A DNA stretch of 32,296 bases from JAJTFW01 sp964534995 (lineage in GTDB: Bacteria; Bacteroidota; Bacteroidia; AKYH767-A; OLB10), in assembly GCA_964534995.1 (NCBI GenBank), contig CAZHSC010000038.1, forward strand, positions 1 through 32,296, written 5' to 3'. The notes under the pieces were generated by a model. That model was not told the DNA's origin and ran no database searches. It saw only the letters and a program-made list of their open reading frames with translations. The first letter of the stretch is position 1. Every line of letters starts with the position of its first letter. The position numbers and the translations under genes are program-made. Below, piece after piece: positions 18,056-26,703 of this stretch.

Positions 18056-18577
18056 ATGGATGAAAAAATATTTTCATGTAGCAGAGATAAATTCTCGGTG
18101 ATCACGACCTTTCTGGCAGGCGCCCTGGGTATTTCCATGTTCCTGCTGGCAGGAACCGAATTGCTACATTTCGCTGACACAAAATTTCCGGCAGGGATAT
18201 TCATGGGCACTTTTTTGACGGTATTGCTGGCCGTATGTTACGGATTTTCACCCAGGGCTTATACTGTGAATGAAAGACACATCATTATCAACAGACTGTT
18301 TGGGAACAAAAACATTCCGGCAGAGGAAATTAAAACGGTGCGGTTACCTGCGGAAAAAGAATTGAACTGGCCGATAAGGAAACTGGGAAATGGGGGATTG
18401 TTTGGATATACGGGATTATATTATACCAAACACATCGGCAACATGCAATGGTATTGCAGCCGCAGAAACAATTACGTCATTATAGAGAGGAAGAATGGCA
18501 AAGCGCTTGTGATAAGCCCTGACCAGCCTGCCGGTTTCCTGTTAGCCTGCAAAGGTTTTTCATTTACCGGACAATGA
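18056..18577 (+). CDS. membrane protein with bacterial PH domain
   Basis: This 173-residue protein has two adjacent membrane segments (about residues 18-35 and 45-65) followed by a strand-rich domain with 'RAYTVNERHIIINRLFGNKNIPAEEIKTVRL' spread across its first half. This is the usual signature of bacterial PH (bPH, YdbT-like) domains. Function is unknown; bPH proteins sit in the inner membrane with the domain in the cytosol. It starts 5 bp after the M1 peptidase and is surely co-transcribed with it. Its last 14 bp overlap the end of the convergent DUF6427 gene. Confidence 0.75.
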   Translation: MDEKIFSCSRDKFSVITTFLAGALGISMFLLAGTELLHFADTKFPAGIFMGTFLTVLLAVCYGFSPRAYTVNERHIIINRLFGNKNIPAEEIKTVRLPAEKELNWPIRKLGNGGLFGYTGLYYTKHIGNMQWYCSRRNNYVIIERKNGKALVISPDQPAGFLLACKGFSFTGQ

Positions 18578-19550
18578 AATAATTGTACAGCCAGCTGCCG
18601 GCCAAGAGCAGAAACATGATTTCCATGACCCATGCTTTTTTACCGGATATAAAGTAATAGGCCAGATAAACTGAAAATGGTATGGCAAGTGTATTGAAGC
18701 GAAACAACATTTCATCGCGCGAAACAAGCACGGAAAACAGGCAAACGGGGATCAGCAAAACAAAGAGTTGCTGCACGAGCCTCGCTTTGGTCACATTTTT
18801 ATAGTAATTGGTTTGCAGTCGCAGCAGTGAAAGCACAAAATACAAACCCACAAGACTAATGCTGAGTACATATTTCACATTAAAAATATGGCTCAGGTCA
18901 ATCTGGCGTTTGATACCCGAAACAAAAACGCGCTCGTAAAAACTCAGGATTTCATCATTTATAAAATAATACACGAAAGCGAAAAAGAAAGGCAGTATCA
19001 TTCCCAGCAGTCCTGTCATCCATTCCCTCCATGAAAAGGGTCTCAGCATAATCATGCATAAAAAATAGAAGATGAACAGCGCTACCGCAGGCAGATAAAA
19101 CAAGGCAGCCAGTGACAAGAGGAAAGCGGCATCGAAAGCGAGGGACAAAGGGTGGGGATTCTTATAGAGCGAAAACAAACGGTCGAGCACAAAAATGAGT
19201 ATGGAATTGACGAACAGCAAAGGATGAAACCACAGAAAGGGCGGCAGCAAGCCCGCAAGAAAAACATACATCAGCGCCGGCAACCATGACTGCTTATACA
19301 ATACCTCATGCTTGTTCAAAACAAAGTTGAGATGAATGGCCTGACTGCTTACCAGTACACAGCCGATGACGAGTCCCGACCAGGATGGCAATAAGGCCAG
19401 CAGGCAGGAGGTCAGGTCGTACAAGGGCATCCCGTTGGGGTCAACCACCTTGTAACCTACTGATTTAGAAATCATCCACATGCCAGCCGAAATGACCACC
19501 AGTAAAATAAGCGGAAAAAGACGGGAGGTTTTGAAAGCGCGTATCAGCAT
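18564..19550 (-). CDS. DUF6427-type polytopic membrane protein
   Basis: This 328-residue protein has about nine hydrophobic segments and very short loops. It resembles the DUF6427 family of Bacteroidota inner-membrane proteins ('RLFPLILLVVISAGMWM' start, 'RPFSWREWMTGLLGMILPFFFAFVYYF' core split by short loops, and a late 'LFSVLVSRDEMLFRFNTLAIPFSVYLAYYFI' region). The conserved 'RPFSWREW' and 'FRFNTLAIPFS' motifs suggest a defined function, but none is established. The gene is divergent from the 60-residue DUF6341-like gene, 57 bp away. The assignment rests on memory of the family pattern. Confidence 0.75.
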   Translation of the reverse strand: MLIRAFKTSRLFPLILLVVISAGMWMISKSVGYKVVDPNGMPLYDLTSCLLALLPSWSGLVIGCVLVSSQAIHLNFVLNKHEVLYKQSWLPALMYVFLAGLLPPFLWFHPLLFVNSILIFVLDRLFSLYKNPHPLSLAFDAAFLLSLAALFYLPAVALFIFYFLCMIMLRPFSWREWMTGLLGMILPFFFAFVYYFINDEILSFYERVFVSGIKRQIDLSHIFNVKYVLSISLVGLYFVLSLLRLQTNYYKNVTKARLVQQLFVLLIPVCLFSVLVSRDEMLFRFNTLAIPFSVYLAYYFISGKKAWVMEIMFLLLAGSWLYNYFIVR

Positions 19551-19558
19551 GTAAAATC

Positions 19559-19588
19559 TTTGTCGGGAGTTATTTTTAATTAATTTTG
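19559..19588 (+). promoter_or_regulatory. near-consensus promoter of the 60-residue membrane protein gene
   Basis: TTTG (19559-19562), an 18-bp spacer and TAATTTTG (19581-19588) match the Bacteroidota consensus at both boxes. The ATG is 20 bp downstream. Confidence 0.65.
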
Positions 19589-19607
19589 CAACAAATTAAA
19601 TGAAAAT

Positions 19608-19790
19608 ATGACCGCCATCTTTAACGGAATCGCGAAAGCTTCAGAATCCATCTTCTCCCTGCTCCCATATATTGGCAATCTTACCAATTGGTTTTTTGGC
19701 ATTGCCATTGCCATTGGCACCATTTACTGGCTATGGTATGACGCAAAAGTAAGACGTGGCGGGGAAAACTACATGGCAAAAAAAGGCTGA
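19608..19790 (+). CDS. 60-residue membrane protein, DUF6341-like
   Basis: This short protein has one membrane segment (about residues 28-44, 'WFFGIAIAIGTIYWLWY') preceded by an amphipathic 'GIAKASESIFSLLPYIG' and followed by a basic tail. It resembles the small DUF6341 proteins that occur close to DUF6427 genes in flavobacteria. A near-perfect promoter in front and a strong terminator behind show that it is a real, separately expressed gene. Function unknown. The family match is made by eye and should be treated as tentative. Confidence 0.75.
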   Translation: MTAIFNGIAKASESIFSLLPYIGNLTNWFFGIAIAIGTIYWLWYDAKVRRGGENYMAKKG

Positions 19791-19814
19791 TTCCCTACAC
19801 TAAAAATACCTGAA

Positions 19815-19851
19815 AGGAGTTTTATCTGCGGAGATAAGACTCCTTTTTTAA
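19815..19851 (+). terminator. strong rho-independent terminator
   Basis: A 13-bp stem (19815-19827 with 19832-19844, one G-U pair) closes the 4-nt loop GCGG and is followed by a run of Ts. It separates the small membrane-protein gene from the acyltransferase operon. Confidence 0.88.
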
Positions 19852-19896
19852 TATAGCAATTATGCGCTACTTTTGATCTTAAAGCCAGGCGGCTCT

Positions 19897-21306
19897 ATGC
19901 TCTTTAACTCCCTTCAATTTCTGGTATTTTTTGTTTTTGTCAGTACCGCTTACTTCCTGCTTGCGCACCGTTACCGGTGGATATTGCTGCTGGTGGCGAG
20001 TTGCTTTTTCTACATGTCCTTCATTCCTGTTTATATTCTCATATTAGGTGTAACCATCCTTATCGATTACTACGCAGGTTTGCTTATTGAAGGATCGGAG
20101 GGGCCAGTGAAGAAGCAATACCTGGTGTTAAGTTTACTGGCCAACACCGGAGCGCTCGCTATCTTTAAATACTACAACTTCTTCTCCGAACAAATCAACA
20201 CCGGCTTTAGTGATGCGGGGCTGACTCCATTTTTACCGGCGCTTGAAATTATTTTACCTATCGGACTGTCGTTTCATACCTTTCAGGCAATGAGCTATAC
20301 CATTGAAGTATACCGTGGTCATCAGAAGGCGGAAAAAAACGCGGGCATCTTTGCTTTATATGTACTCTTTTACCCACAACTGGTTGCAGGTCCCATTGAA
20401 AGGCCTCAGAACTTACTCCACCAGTTTTATGAGAAACATACTTTTGATGCCGAAAGAATCAAGAGCAGCATCAGCCTGATGATATTTGGTTTTTTCAAGA
20501 AGGTAGTCATAGCTGACCGCCTGGCGATGCTGGTTGACGCGGCCTACGGAGATCCGGTCCAGCAAAGCGGCCTCTCGCTCCTGATCGCCACGTTTTTTTA
20601 TGCCTTTCAGATCTACTGCGACTTTTCAGGATACGCCGATATTGCCATTGGTGCGGCACGGATTATGGGCTTTCGCCTGATGGAGAATTTCAACAACCCT
20701 TACTTATCCACTTCCCTTGTTGAATTCTGGCGCAGATGGCATATTTCACTTTCCTCCTGGTTCAGGGACTATCTATACATACCTTTGGGAGGAAACAGGG
20801 TCCGTCTTCTGAAGCAATGCAGAAATCTCCTGATTGTTTTTGCCATCAGCGGTATATGGCATGGAGCGAACTACACTTTTCTGGCCTGGGGATTAACGCA
20901 TGGCATATTATTATGCACTACCCTTTTATTTTCAAAAACAATGCAGCATTTCGGCCTGCGGCTACCGGCAAACAGGTTAAGCAGGCTGACCGGTATTGCA
21001 TTCACCTTTACAGGGGTTTGCGTAAGCTGGGTATTTTTCCGCGCCGAAAACATGAAAGATGCCCTGCTCATTTTTTCTAAAATCGCCGCCTTTTCCATTC
21101 ATGAACCGGTCCACCCCGGCCTCAACGTTGCTGAATTTATTTTCAGCGGAATACTCATCCTGTTCCTGATCATAAAGGACACCCTGTACCCGTCCCTGTA
21201 CATGAAAAACAACTTCCGCTTTTTCAGCGTAAATATCTTCTTGCTGGCCTTGTGTTATTTCTTTGGCGTATTTAACCTGAAACAGTTTATTTACTTCCAG
21301 TTTTGA
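19897..21306 (+). CDS. MBOAT-family O-acyltransferase (AlgI-like)
   Basis: This polytopic membrane O-acyltransferase is 469 residues from the ATG at 19897; an in-frame TTG at 19873 is less likely because the hydrophobic segment starts right after this ATG. The MBOAT signatures are 'LPIGLSFHTFQAMSYTIEVYRG', interrupted here only by usual substitutions, then 'FYPQLVAGPIERP', 'WRRWHISLSSWFRDYLYIPLGG', and the invariant catalytic histidine in 'GIWHGANYTFLAWG'. AlgI-type proteins pass acyl groups, usually acetyl, across the inner membrane to an exported polysaccharide with the help of an SGNH partner. The next gene, 4 bp downstream, fits that partner. The glycan is unknown, as no polymerase or glycosyltransferase is adjacent. 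Confidence 0.92.
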   Translation: MLFNSLQFLVFFVFVSTAYFLLAHRYRWILLLVASCFFYMSFIPVYILILGVTILIDYYAGLLIEGSEGPVKKQYLVLSLLANTGALAIFKYYNFFSEQINTGFSDAGLTPFLPALEIILPIGLSFHTFQAMSYTIEVYRGHQKAEKNAGIFALYVLFYPQLVAGPIERPQNLLHQFYEKHTFDAERIKSSISLMIFGFFKKVVIADRLAMLVDAAYGDPVQQSGLSLLIATFFYAFQIYCDFSGYADIAIGAARIMGFRLMENFNNPYLSTSLVEFWRRWHISLSSWFRDYLYIPLGGNRVRLLKQCRNLLIVFAISGIWHGANYTFLAWGLTHGILLCTTLLFSKTMQHFGLRLPANRLSRLTGIAFTFTGVCVSWVFFRAENMKDALLIFSKIAAFSIHEPVHPGLNVAEFIFSGILILFLIIKDTLYPSLYMKNNFRFFSVNIFLLALCYFFGVFNLKQFIYFQF

Positions 21307-21310
21307 TTGC

Positions 21311-22408
21311 ATGAAAAAAGCACTTGCCTTCCTGCTCATGATGCTCTCGCTTGCGGTGTATTACCTGAGCAACAGCGCCCGCTTAACCGAAGCTTTTACG
21401 GAGTGGCGTTCGCAGCGCACATTCATGGCACCGGCACACCGTGGCAAAGGCGACCTGTACAACATGTGCTTTTTACCTGAATATGATATCCCACTCCGCT
21501 ATTCTCTTAAAAAGGCTCTCCCCGGTAAAAAGCAACTCAGGATATACCTTTTTTGCGACAGCTACCTGGTTGGACATGTAGAGAAAGAACATTTTTACGG
21601 TACTGATTCCCTGATAAAAATAAAATGGTGGGATGCCCTCTCCTACAGAACCATAAGCCGACCCGTGGGACCTGATAAAAACATTATCATCATTGAGCTG
21701 GCCGAACGTTTTATCAGAGATGTCTGTGTGGATGTATCTCTCATGACCCAACCCCTCACTGTTGCGAATGAAACAACAGTAAAATCTGCGTACTTAGCGG
21801 AGCAGGAAAAGAAATCTATATTCAATCCCAACATCAACACAAACCTTGAATTAAATCTTTTCAGTTATAATATATTTAATCCGGCCAGGGAGTTAAAAAG
21901 TAAAATCAATTATCAATTATTCGGAAGGATACATCCGGAGGTGGTGGTGGATGAAAAAAATCACTTTTTATATTACGCACCTACAGTACGGGGATACGGT
22001 AAGTCAAACGCATTCCTGCCCCTCTACAGCCTGGAATGTGAAAGCATCCTTCACACGCTGCACAAAACAAGGGAACATTATAAAAACCTGGGCTTTGATG
22101 AAGTGTTTTTTGCTTTCGTTCCCAACCCGGCAAGTGTATTACTTCCTGATTTTGGGAAATACAACGGATTGATGTCTTTCCTGAGCACAGCCGACACTTC
22201 TCTCCTCCCCCTTATTGATGTATATCCTCTTTTCAGGCAAATGCCGAAAAAATATTATGCACCTAACGATTCCCATTGGAATTCTGATGGCCTACAGGCC
22301 TGGCTGGACATCACCAACCGCCGTTTAAAAATTTTTCTGGAAGAGCGTCAAACAGAAAATGAAAAGCCGGGTAATGCCGAAAAATCCGGTTTACCTGAAA
22401 TACATTAG
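21311..22408 (+). CDS. SGNH-like partner of the MBOAT acyltransferase
   Basis: This 365-residue protein has one N-terminal membrane anchor or signal (about residues 4-20) and a periplasmic domain. Two elements match the AlgJ/AlgX and DHHW-type SGNH fold: a 'FCDSYL' block that places a nucleophile Ser at S84, and 'PNDSHWNSDG' with the Asp320/His322 pair near the C-terminus. In such pairs the SGNH protein takes the acyl group from the MBOAT protein and places it on a glycan. The block I motif is C-D-S rather than the common G-D-S. Overall similarity to known families is low, so the role rests on motifs and on the 4-bp spacing to the MBOAT gene. The end overlaps the porZ end by 18 bp. Confidence 0.75.
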   Translation: MKKALAFLLMMLSLAVYYLSNSARLTEAFTEWRSQRTFMAPAHRGKGDLYNMCFLPEYDIPLRYSLKKALPGKKQLRIYLFCDSYLVGHVEKEHFYGTDSLIKIKWWDALSYRTISRPVGPDKNIIIIELAERFIRDVCVDVSLMTQPLTVANETTVKSAYLAEQEKKSIFNPNINTNLELNLFSYNIFNPARELKSKINYQLFGRIHPEVVVDEKNHFLYYAPTVRGYGKSNAFLPLYSLECESILHTLHKTREHYKNLGFDEVFFAFVPNPASVLLPDFGKYNGLMSFLSTADTSLLPLIDVYPLFRQMPKKYYAPNDSHWNSDGLQAWLDITNRRLKIFLEERQTENEKPGNAEKSGLPEIH

Positions 22409-24706
22409 CCGGGTTACACAGGTATTTTCACCTGTTGCATCTGTTGAAAAAACCAGATATACGCCGGTGCTTACTTTATTCCCCTGCAGATTTCGTCCAT
22501 CCCAAATCGCCTGTGAACCCAGGGCCGTTGACTGATACACGAGTCCGCCATTTATATCGGTTATTTTAAACACCCCATTCGGCACTACCCCTTTGATGGC
22601 AATGGGTCCGTTATATTCTCTTTTTACCGGGTTGGGATACACCACTAAATCGCCACAGCCTGTTACAAACTCACCTGCATCAATGGCATCCCCCTGATAA
22701 CTCATCAGACCCTTTTCCGTACCAATATACACCCGCCCGGATTTACCGTCAATCGCCAGAGATGTAATATTATTGGAAAACAAGGGGCTGTTAACCGTTG
22801 TAAAATGCAGCACCTGTTCCTGGCCATCAGCGGTAAAGAGATAGAGTCCGCCGCTTTCGGTACCTACCCATTTACGGTTGGCACCATCCACCGCGATGGC
22901 GGTTACTGTTTCTGAAGAAAGGAGATACTGATATGCGTTATCCTGTCTGATTAAAATCTGCTGAGGGACTATGGAGGGTGGATAAAACACATATACTCCT
23001 CCTTCGGTACCCGCCCATATGGTTCCTTCTTTATCCAATGCCATACAACGCACCCTGTTCGTACCGAACTCAGCCACATCAAACTGATCATCGCCGGTAT
23101 TATCGATGGTATTGTTTGTATTCAGAAAGAGAATACCTTCTTTCCCGCCTGTATTTTCAAAAATGGTAAGCCAGATAAAACCGTTGTTATCGATCAGCAT
23201 ATCCCCAGTGAGTGAATAACTGTTTATTTTTCCCGGAAAGGTAAAGGTCTTCCATGTTCCGTTATTTTTCAGCACTTTCAAAACGCCCGCCACTCCAGCA
23301 TTTGAAACCCAGAGGTTGCGGTCGCGGTCGAGGGCTATACCATGCACACGGTATTGGCCGGTATTGCCTATCTGTCCCTGAATGGGTGAATTCGAAGTAT
23401 CATAATGCGCCAGCACCTGACCATTACCAAATTCAAGCAAGCCCGAGCCTGCCGAGCCGATAAACAGATGATTTTTATCGGAGGGATCCACCGCGAGACT
23501 CAGGTTATCATAGAAATTATACTGGTAAAACAAGGGTGTTTGCGCCGCTTCGCCGTCATAGGTAACCCAGGATGTTCCGTCAAACCTTGAAAAGCCATCG
23601 TATTGATAGCCATTTCTCCACCCACGTGTACGGGGGCCGTGCAACACCCAGAGGGTACCGTCAACTACCTGCATGGCAGTACTCAGTGAATTATTGGGTC
23701 CTGCGGGCAAATACTTCTCATATACACCACCGTTAACACTTAACAGGCCCCTTGTTTTTTCTGCCAGCCAAACTTCGCCGGCACCTGTTTCCAGGCCATC
23801 GCTAAAATCAGGTGACGGAATGAGGGACGCATCAATAAACTTAATCCGAACCAGTGCATCGTCAAACACGCTGAAGGCTGCCGCTTCGGTTATGAAAAGC
23901 CTGTTTCCAAAAGCGCGTATGCTACGTTTTTGCTGTGGCTGTTGCAATTCAGGAGGCAGTGGCTGACCCCAGGCGCCATTCCAGGCAAGGAGGGTATCAC
24001 CGGTCGCTTTGCTGTAATTAAAAAGCAGCATATTATTAAAAACCTCGGCATGGTTAAAAACCCCAAGGTTACCGGTATCGCTGATTATTTTCGTCCATGC
24101 GCTAAAGTTAGACAACAGCGGGTCATTGACGGAGGCCCTGTACACGCCATCTTCGGCGGCAGCATACAACCAGCCAGCATCAGCGGCCACATCCCGCACT
24201 TCGGGAGGGGTGCCGGCATTGGAAATATAATAAGTATCCTTTATCTCCCGTCTTTCCAGGTCTATCACCACAATACCGAATCCGCAGGACAAGTACACAT
24301 ACCGGCCTTCCACGCTGATTTTATTGATGACCTTGCCTCCCGGGATATTCTTTCGTTGAATATCACTCATATTTACCAGGTGATCATCATCGTACAACAA
24401 ATCAATATTCGTATTGGTATAGGCGATAATCAAGACCCGGTACTGATCGCTGTAAGCAATGGTACGGATACCAAAATCATTCAGACCCGACAACCTCGAA
24501 AATCTGGTCAGGCTCTGGTCACTCTTCTGGTAGGCAAAAAGGCCTTCTTCAGTTGCGCAATAGATCCGGTCCTGGGATACTGCCACCGATTTCCCCTGCA
24601 AATAAGGTAAATGTTCCTGCCAGTTTCCGATTGCGAATGGCTGCCCGTAGGATGGAAGCGCTGAAACCAAAAAAAGCCAGACGATGGCAAGGATAAATTT
24701 TCTCAT
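22391..24706 (-). CDS. porZ: PorZ-like T9SS component (beta-propeller with sorting domain)
   Basis: This 771-residue secreted protein has a signal peptide ending 'LPSYGQ' at about residue 21, then an N-terminal propeller beginning 'WQEHLPYLQGKSVAVSQ' and 'IYCATEEGLFAY', which is the PorZ opening. A second set of propeller repeats of the two-component-regulator type follows ('GTIWAGTEGGVYVF', 'RKWVGTESGGLYLF', 'GRVYIGTEKGLMSY'). The T9SS C-terminal sorting domain (about 690-771) includes 'LVVYPNPVKREYNGP' and 'STGVYLVFS'. In Porphyromonas, PorZ joins PorU, PorV and PorQ in the surface complex that attaches cargo to A-LPS; the length here matches. It is divergent from aspS and no other T9SS gene is adjacent. 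A different sorting-domain propeller is possible but less likely. Confidence 0.82.
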   Translation of the reverse strand: MRKFILAIVWLFLVSALPSYGQPFAIGNWQEHLPYLQGKSVAVSQDRIYCATEEGLFAYQKSDQSLTRFSRLSGLNDFGIRTIAYSDQYRVLIIAYTNTNIDLLYDDDHLVNMSDIQRKNIPGGKVINKISVEGRYVYLSCGFGIVVIDLERREIKDTYYISNAGTPPEVRDVAADAGWLYAAAEDGVYRASVNDPLLSNFSAWTKIISDTGNLGVFNHAEVFNNMLLFNYSKATGDTLLAWNGAWGQPLPPELQQPQQKRSIRAFGNRLFITEAAAFSVFDDALVRIKFIDASLIPSPDFSDGLETGAGEVWLAEKTRGLLSVNGGVYEKYLPAGPNNSLSTAMQVVDGTLWVLHGPRTRGWRNGYQYDGFSRFDGTSWVTYDGEAAQTPLFYQYNFYDNLSLAVDPSDKNHLFIGSAGSGLLEFGNGQVLAHYDTSNSPIQGQIGNTGQYRVHGIALDRDRNLWVSNAGVAGVLKVLKNNGTWKTFTFPGKINSYSLTGDMLIDNNGFIWLTIFENTGGKEGILFLNTNNTIDNTGDDQFDVAEFGTNRVRCMALDKEGTIWAGTEGGVYVFYPPSIVPQQILIRQDNAYQYLLSSETVTAIAVDGANRKWVGTESGGLYLFTADGQEQVLHFTTVNSPLFSNNITSLAIDGKSGRVYIGTEKGLMSYQGDAIDAGEFVTGCGDLVVYPNPVKREYNGPIAIKGVVPNGVFKITDINGGLVYQSTALGSQAIWDGRNLQGNKVSTGVYLVFSTDATGENTCVTRLMYFR

Positions 24707-24845
24707 ATTTTCTCCAGGGTAATAATAACTCCGTTAACAGGGGTTTATTGTATGCCAAAGATCATAAATCATGCGATAACTATGATGTTTTTATACCGCT
24801 TGTTGCGGGATTCCTGTTAAATTCGTAGCCTCAATAAAAAATCTT

Positions 24846-26594
24846 ATGCTTAGAACACATACCTGCGGCGAATTGCGACTTTCAGATTCCGGTACCAGGG
24901 TAAGCCTGTGCGGATGGGTACAACGATCACGTGACCTTGGAGGAATGACCTTCATTGATTTACGTGACCGCTATGGCATTACGCAATTGGCTTTTAATAT
25001 GGACAGCAATGCGACATTGTGTGAAGCGGCCCGTTCACTTGGGCGGGAATATGTTATCCTGGCGAAAGGGAAGGTAAAGGAAAGGGAAAGCAAAAATTTA
25101 AAAATGCCTACGGGTGAAATTGAAATCATTGTAGATCAATTTGAAATACTCAATGCCGCCTCTACACCTCCATTCACAATTGAGGAGCAGAGTGATGGCG
25201 GTGATGACCTCCGAATGAAATACCGTTACCTGGATTTGAGAAGGAGTAATGTGCGGGCCAACCTCGAATTGCGACACCGTTTGGCTATTGAAACACGCAA
25301 TTACCTGGACAAACAGCAGTTCCTGGAAGTGGAAACACCCGTATTAATCAAATCAACTCCGGAGGGTGCCCGCGACTTTGTGGTTCCTTCACGCATGAAT
25401 CAGGGACAGTTTTACGCATTGCCCCAGTCGCCACAGACCTTTAAACAGTTACTCATGGTTGCCGGCTTTGACCGCTATTACCAGATTGTAAAATGTTTCC
25501 GTGACGAGGATCTGCGCGCCGACCGTCAACCGGAATTTACTCAAATCGACTGTGAGATGAGTTTCGTTGAAAGGGAGGATATTTTGCACACTTTCGAAGG
25601 ACTGGTAAGGCATCTCTTTAAAACCGTTAAAGGGATTGAGCTGGATGCCTTGCCCCGTATGAGTTATGCCGACGCGATGAAGTACTATGGTTGTGACAAG
25701 CCAGACACCCGCTTCGAAATGCGTTTTTGTGAAATTACAGCTCTTGTGAAAGGCAAAGGATTCAAGGTATTTGACGAGGCTGAACTGGTGGTGGGTATCT
25801 GTGCAGGCGGATGTTCAGAATACACCCGCAAGCAAACCGATGAGCTGACTGAATTTGTGAAAAGGCCTCAGGTGGGGGCTAACGGACTTGTATATGTGAA
25901 AATGGGTACCGACGGAACCATTAAATCCAGTGTTGACAAATTTTACAGCCATGAAGAACTGAAAAAATGGGCGGAAACGATGGGGGCCCGGGAAGGGGAC
26001 CTGCTGCTCATTCTTGCCGGCAATGCCGTTAAAACCCGGAAAGCCCTTAATGAACTTCGCCTCGAAATGGGAACACGGCTTGGCTTGAGAGACAAAGACA
26101 CTTACCGGTGTTTGTGGGTGCTTGACTTCCCGCTACTGGAATGGGGAGAAGATGTGAACCGCTGGTTTGCCATGCATCATCCTTTTACCTCCCCCTTGCC
26201 TGAAGACATTCAGTTACTGGCCACAGATCCCGGGAAAGTAAGGGCCAATGCCTATGACATGGTGATCAACGGCGTGGAAGTTGGCGGTGGAAGCATCCGG
26301 ATTTTCAACAAAGAGTTACAAAAAAGGATGTTCAGTATTTTAGGGTTCAGTGAGGAAGATGCGCAGGCGCAATTCGGGTTCCTGATGAATGCCTTTGAAT
26401 ACGGTGCCCCACCGCATGGAGGTATCGCCTTTGGCTTTGACCGCCTGTGTTCTTTATTCGGAGGATCGGAAAGTATCCGGGATTTCATCGCTTTCCCGAA
26501 AAATAATTCCGGCAGGGATGTGATGATTGATGCCCCATCGGTGATTCACGATGAGCAGTTAAAAGAACTGGGTATTGATATCAGTACCACTTAG
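24846..26594 (+). CDS. aspS: aspartyl-tRNA synthetase
   Basis: This is a complete 582-residue bacterial-type class IIb synthetase that charges tRNA-Asp. The OB-fold anticodon domain (about residues 1-105) begins 'THTCGELRLSDSGTRVSLCGWVQRSRD', broken here by ordinary substitutions. Motif 2 is 'FRDEDLRADRQPEF' with Phe218/Arg219/Glu221. The bacterial GAD insertion lies between motifs 2 and 3. Motif 3 is 'GIAFGFDRL' with Arg533. No adjacent amidotransferase gatCAB is seen, and motifs do not tell whether it also charges tRNA-Asn. It is divergent from porZ and ends at a bidirectional terminator. Confidence 0.98.
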   Translation: MLRTHTCGELRLSDSGTRVSLCGWVQRSRDLGGMTFIDLRDRYGITQLAFNMDSNATLCEAARSLGREYVILAKGKVKERESKNLKMPTGEIEIIVDQFEILNAASTPPFTIEEQSDGGDDLRMKYRYLDLRRSNVRANLELRHRLAIETRNYLDKQQFLEVETPVLIKSTPEGARDFVVPSRMNQGQFYALPQSPQTFKQLLMVAGFDRYYQIVKCFRDEDLRADRQPEFTQIDCEMSFVEREDILHTFEGLVRHLFKTVKGIELDALPRMSYADAMKYYGCDKPDTRFEMRFCEITALVKGKGFKVFDEAELVVGICAGGCSEYTRKQTDELTEFVKRPQVGANGLVYVKMGTDGTIKSSVDKFYSHEELKKWAETMGAREGDLLLILAGNAVKTRKALNELRLEMGTRLGLRDKDTYRCLWVLDFPLLEWGEDVNRWFAMHHPFTSPLPEDIQLLATDPGKVRANAYDMVINGVEVGGGSIRIFNKELQKRMFSILGFSEEDAQAQFGFLMNAFEYGAPPHGGIAFGFDRLCSLFGGSESIRDFIAFPKNNSGRDVMIDAPSVIHDEQLKELGIDISTT

Positions 26595-26648
26595 CCGCGT
26601 CTGTTGAAGCATTGGCAGGTACCGCTAACAAAAGGAAAGCTTAAAAGG

Positions 26649-26693
26649 GATAAGTAAAAAAGGAACGCTAAAGCCGTTCCTTTTTTACTTATC
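26649..26693. terminator. bidirectional terminator with a 19-bp perfect stem
   Basis: A perfect inverted repeat (26649-26667 with 26675-26693) has a 7-nt loop. Its arms contain an A6 tract and a T6 tract, so the hairpin works as a terminator in both directions. It lies between the convergent ends of aspS (+) and the short T9SS-tail gene (-). Confidence 0.92.
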
Positions 26694-26703
26694 ATAAATT
26701 TCG

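Noticed and set aside
23930..24610. 226-codon open frame on the plus strand
   Set aside because: It is antisense to the PorZ-like gene and shows no domain or signal.
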